Assembly (NCBI GenBank): GCA_947259435.1 | Contig: CAMYMP010000115.1 | Coordinates: 1 to 6,977 of the forward strand | Source: an uncultured Woeseiaceae bacterium | GTDB lineage: Bacteria; Pseudomonadota; Gammaproteobacteria; Woeseiales; Woeseiaceae | DNA length: 6,977 nucleotides | Direction of reading: 5' to 3' | In this document: positions 6,058 through 6,977 of the stretch, one piece after another | Layout: the number at the start of each line of letters is the position of its first letter | Numbering within the stretch: position 1 is the stretch's first letter | Notes under the pieces: model-generated | Told to the model about the DNA's origin: nothing | Seen by the model: the letters and a program-made list of their open reading frames with translations, nothing else | The model's database searches: none | Program-made: the position numbers and the translations under genes

Positions 6058-6977
6058 TTGGTAATTCCAGAAACTGTCGACGCCGAAGTACGGCCAGAAG
6101 GTAGCCTCGAGGTCCTGTCGCAGCTCGAGGTCGATCAACTGCGCTCGAGCGGCGAGGGAGGGCTCTATGCGCTGCTGCGCCGCTGCATGCTCGCGGTCCT
6201 GAACTCGGGGAGTCAAAACGACGACGCACGGGAGTTGCTCGAGAGGTACAAGGACTTCAGCATAGCTTTCATTCAACAGCCACGCGGACTCAAAGTATCG
6301 CTGCAGAACGCGCCGGGGGATGCATTCGTCGACGGCAAGATGATTCGTGGCATCCGCGAGCTGCTGTTCGCGGTATTGAGAGACATCAGCTATACCCGCA
6401 ACGAGATCTTCGATGGCGTTCGATTCAATCTCGAATCCGGTGGAGGAAATACCGATGCCGTTTTCCATATCGTACGCAATGCCGGCCTGCTGAATCTTCC
6501 CGCCAACGTCAATCTCGTTATCTGTTGGGGCGGTCACGCAATCAGCCGCGTGGAGTATGACTATACAAAGCTGGTCGGTTATGAACTCGGCCTGCGGGGG
6601 CTCAATGTCTGTACCGGTTGCGGCCCCGGGGCGATGAAAGGGCCGATGAAAGGCGCCACGATTGGCCATGCCAAGCAGCGGATTCGCAATGGCCGCTACG
6701 TCGGTATTACCGAGCCGGGCATCATCGCCGCAGAGTCTCCAAACCCGATCGTCAATTCGCTCGTGATCATGCCCGATATGGAAAAGCGCCTCGAAGCTTT
6801 CGTGCGCGTCGGTCACGGCGTTGTCGTCTTTCCGGGCGGGGTCGGCACGGCTGAAGAGATTCTCTATTTACTCGGAGTGCTGCTGCATCCTGACAACCAG
6901 ACGCAGCCCATGCCAATGATCATGACGGGCCCGGCATCGGCAGAGCCGTATTTCCGGCAGATCGACGAATTCGTCGG
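6058..6977 (+). CDS. ppnN: nucleotide 5'-monophosphate nucleosidase PpnN (YgdH), partial, cut by right edge
   Basis: The frame stays open to the window end, giving about 306 residues of a family that is about 450 long, so the C-terminal third is missing. PpnN hydrolyses purine and other nucleoside monophosphates to free base and ribose 5-phosphate; the E. coli enzyme is activated by (p)ppGpp. LSQLEVDQL near the start, AVLNSGS, then CWGGHAIS, CTGCGPGAMKGPMKGA and the LOG-family signature PGGVGTAEE (259-267) align closely with E. coli YgdH. I place the start at TTG 6058: it gives 19 residues before LSQLEVD (13 in E. coli). An in-frame ATG at 6001 would overlap the YkuD gene by 46 bp and add 19 residues unlike the family. 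Only 11 bp separate it from the YkuD stop, so co-transcription is likely. It is the only gene here without an envelope role. Confidence 0.93.
   Translation, partial: MVIPETVDAEVRPEGSLEVLSQLEVDQLRSSGEGGLYALLRRCMLAVLNSGSQNDDARELLERYKDFSIAFIQQPRGLKVSLQNAPGDAFVDGKMIRGIRELLFAVLRDISYTRNEIFDGVRFNLESGGGNTDAVFHIVRNAGLLNLPANVNLVICWGGHAISRVEYDYTKLVGYELGLRGLNVCTGCGPGAMKGPMKGATIGHAKQRIRNGRYVGITEPGIIAAESPNPIVNSLVIMPDMEKRLEAFVRVGHGVVVFPGGVGTAEEILYLLGVLLHPDNQTQPMPMIMTGPASAEPYFRQIDEFV

Noticed and set aside
6037..6816. 259-codon - strand ORF opposite ppnN
   Set aside because: The + strand encodes an unmistakable PpnN with the PGGVGT signature; the antisense product has no recognisable motif.
1..6977. Mobile element, defence system, CRISPR array or RNA gene
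   Set aside because: No transposase, integrase, nuclease, spaced repeats, tRNA cloverleaf or rRNA-like sequence was seen; all genes are housekeeping or envelope types.

Overview
The window looks like ordinary chromosomal DNA of a Gram-negative bacterium, most likely a GC-rich gammaproteobacterium. It carries Kdo kinase, a lipid A secondary acyltransferase, MltD and an E. coli-type PpnN. I cannot fix the genus from this sequence. Coding density is high, and I see no transposase, phage gene, CRISPR array or RNA gene.

Layout, left to right: an AT-rich leader (1-213) leads into kdkA on the + strand, with a TTG start. kdkA converges on, and overlaps by 28 bp, a lipid A lauroyl-type acyltransferase (lpxL family) on the - strand. 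Upstream of lpxL on the same strand is a secreted AstE/AspA-like (M14-fold) zinc hydrolase. The two are 63 bp apart and may be co-transcribed. That hydrolase is divergent from mltD, which starts a rightward series of four genes: mltD (murein lytic transglycosylase with LysM domains), a small four-helix membrane protein 7 bp downstream, an exported YkuD-type L,D-transpeptidase, and ppnN (nucleotide 5'-monophosphate nucleosidase), which runs off the right edge.

Six of the seven genes fit the cell envelope. KdkA and LpxL act on the Kdo-lipid A part of LPS. In Vibrio and Haemophilus, Kdo phosphorylation is known to matter for LpxL-type secondary acylation, so the two convergent neighbours plausibly act in one pathway. 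MltD, the YkuD enzyme and possibly the exported M14-like hydrolase act on peptidoglycan or its peptides in the periplasm. PpnN belongs to purine nucleotide turnover and is the outlier.

No clearly new system is visible. The points most worth a second look are the exported AstE-like hydrolase beside envelope genes, the kdkA/lpxL convergent overlap, the uncharacterised membrane protein between two murein enzymes, an operator-like palindrome in the divergent promoter region, and a possibly leaderless promoter before the YkuD gene.
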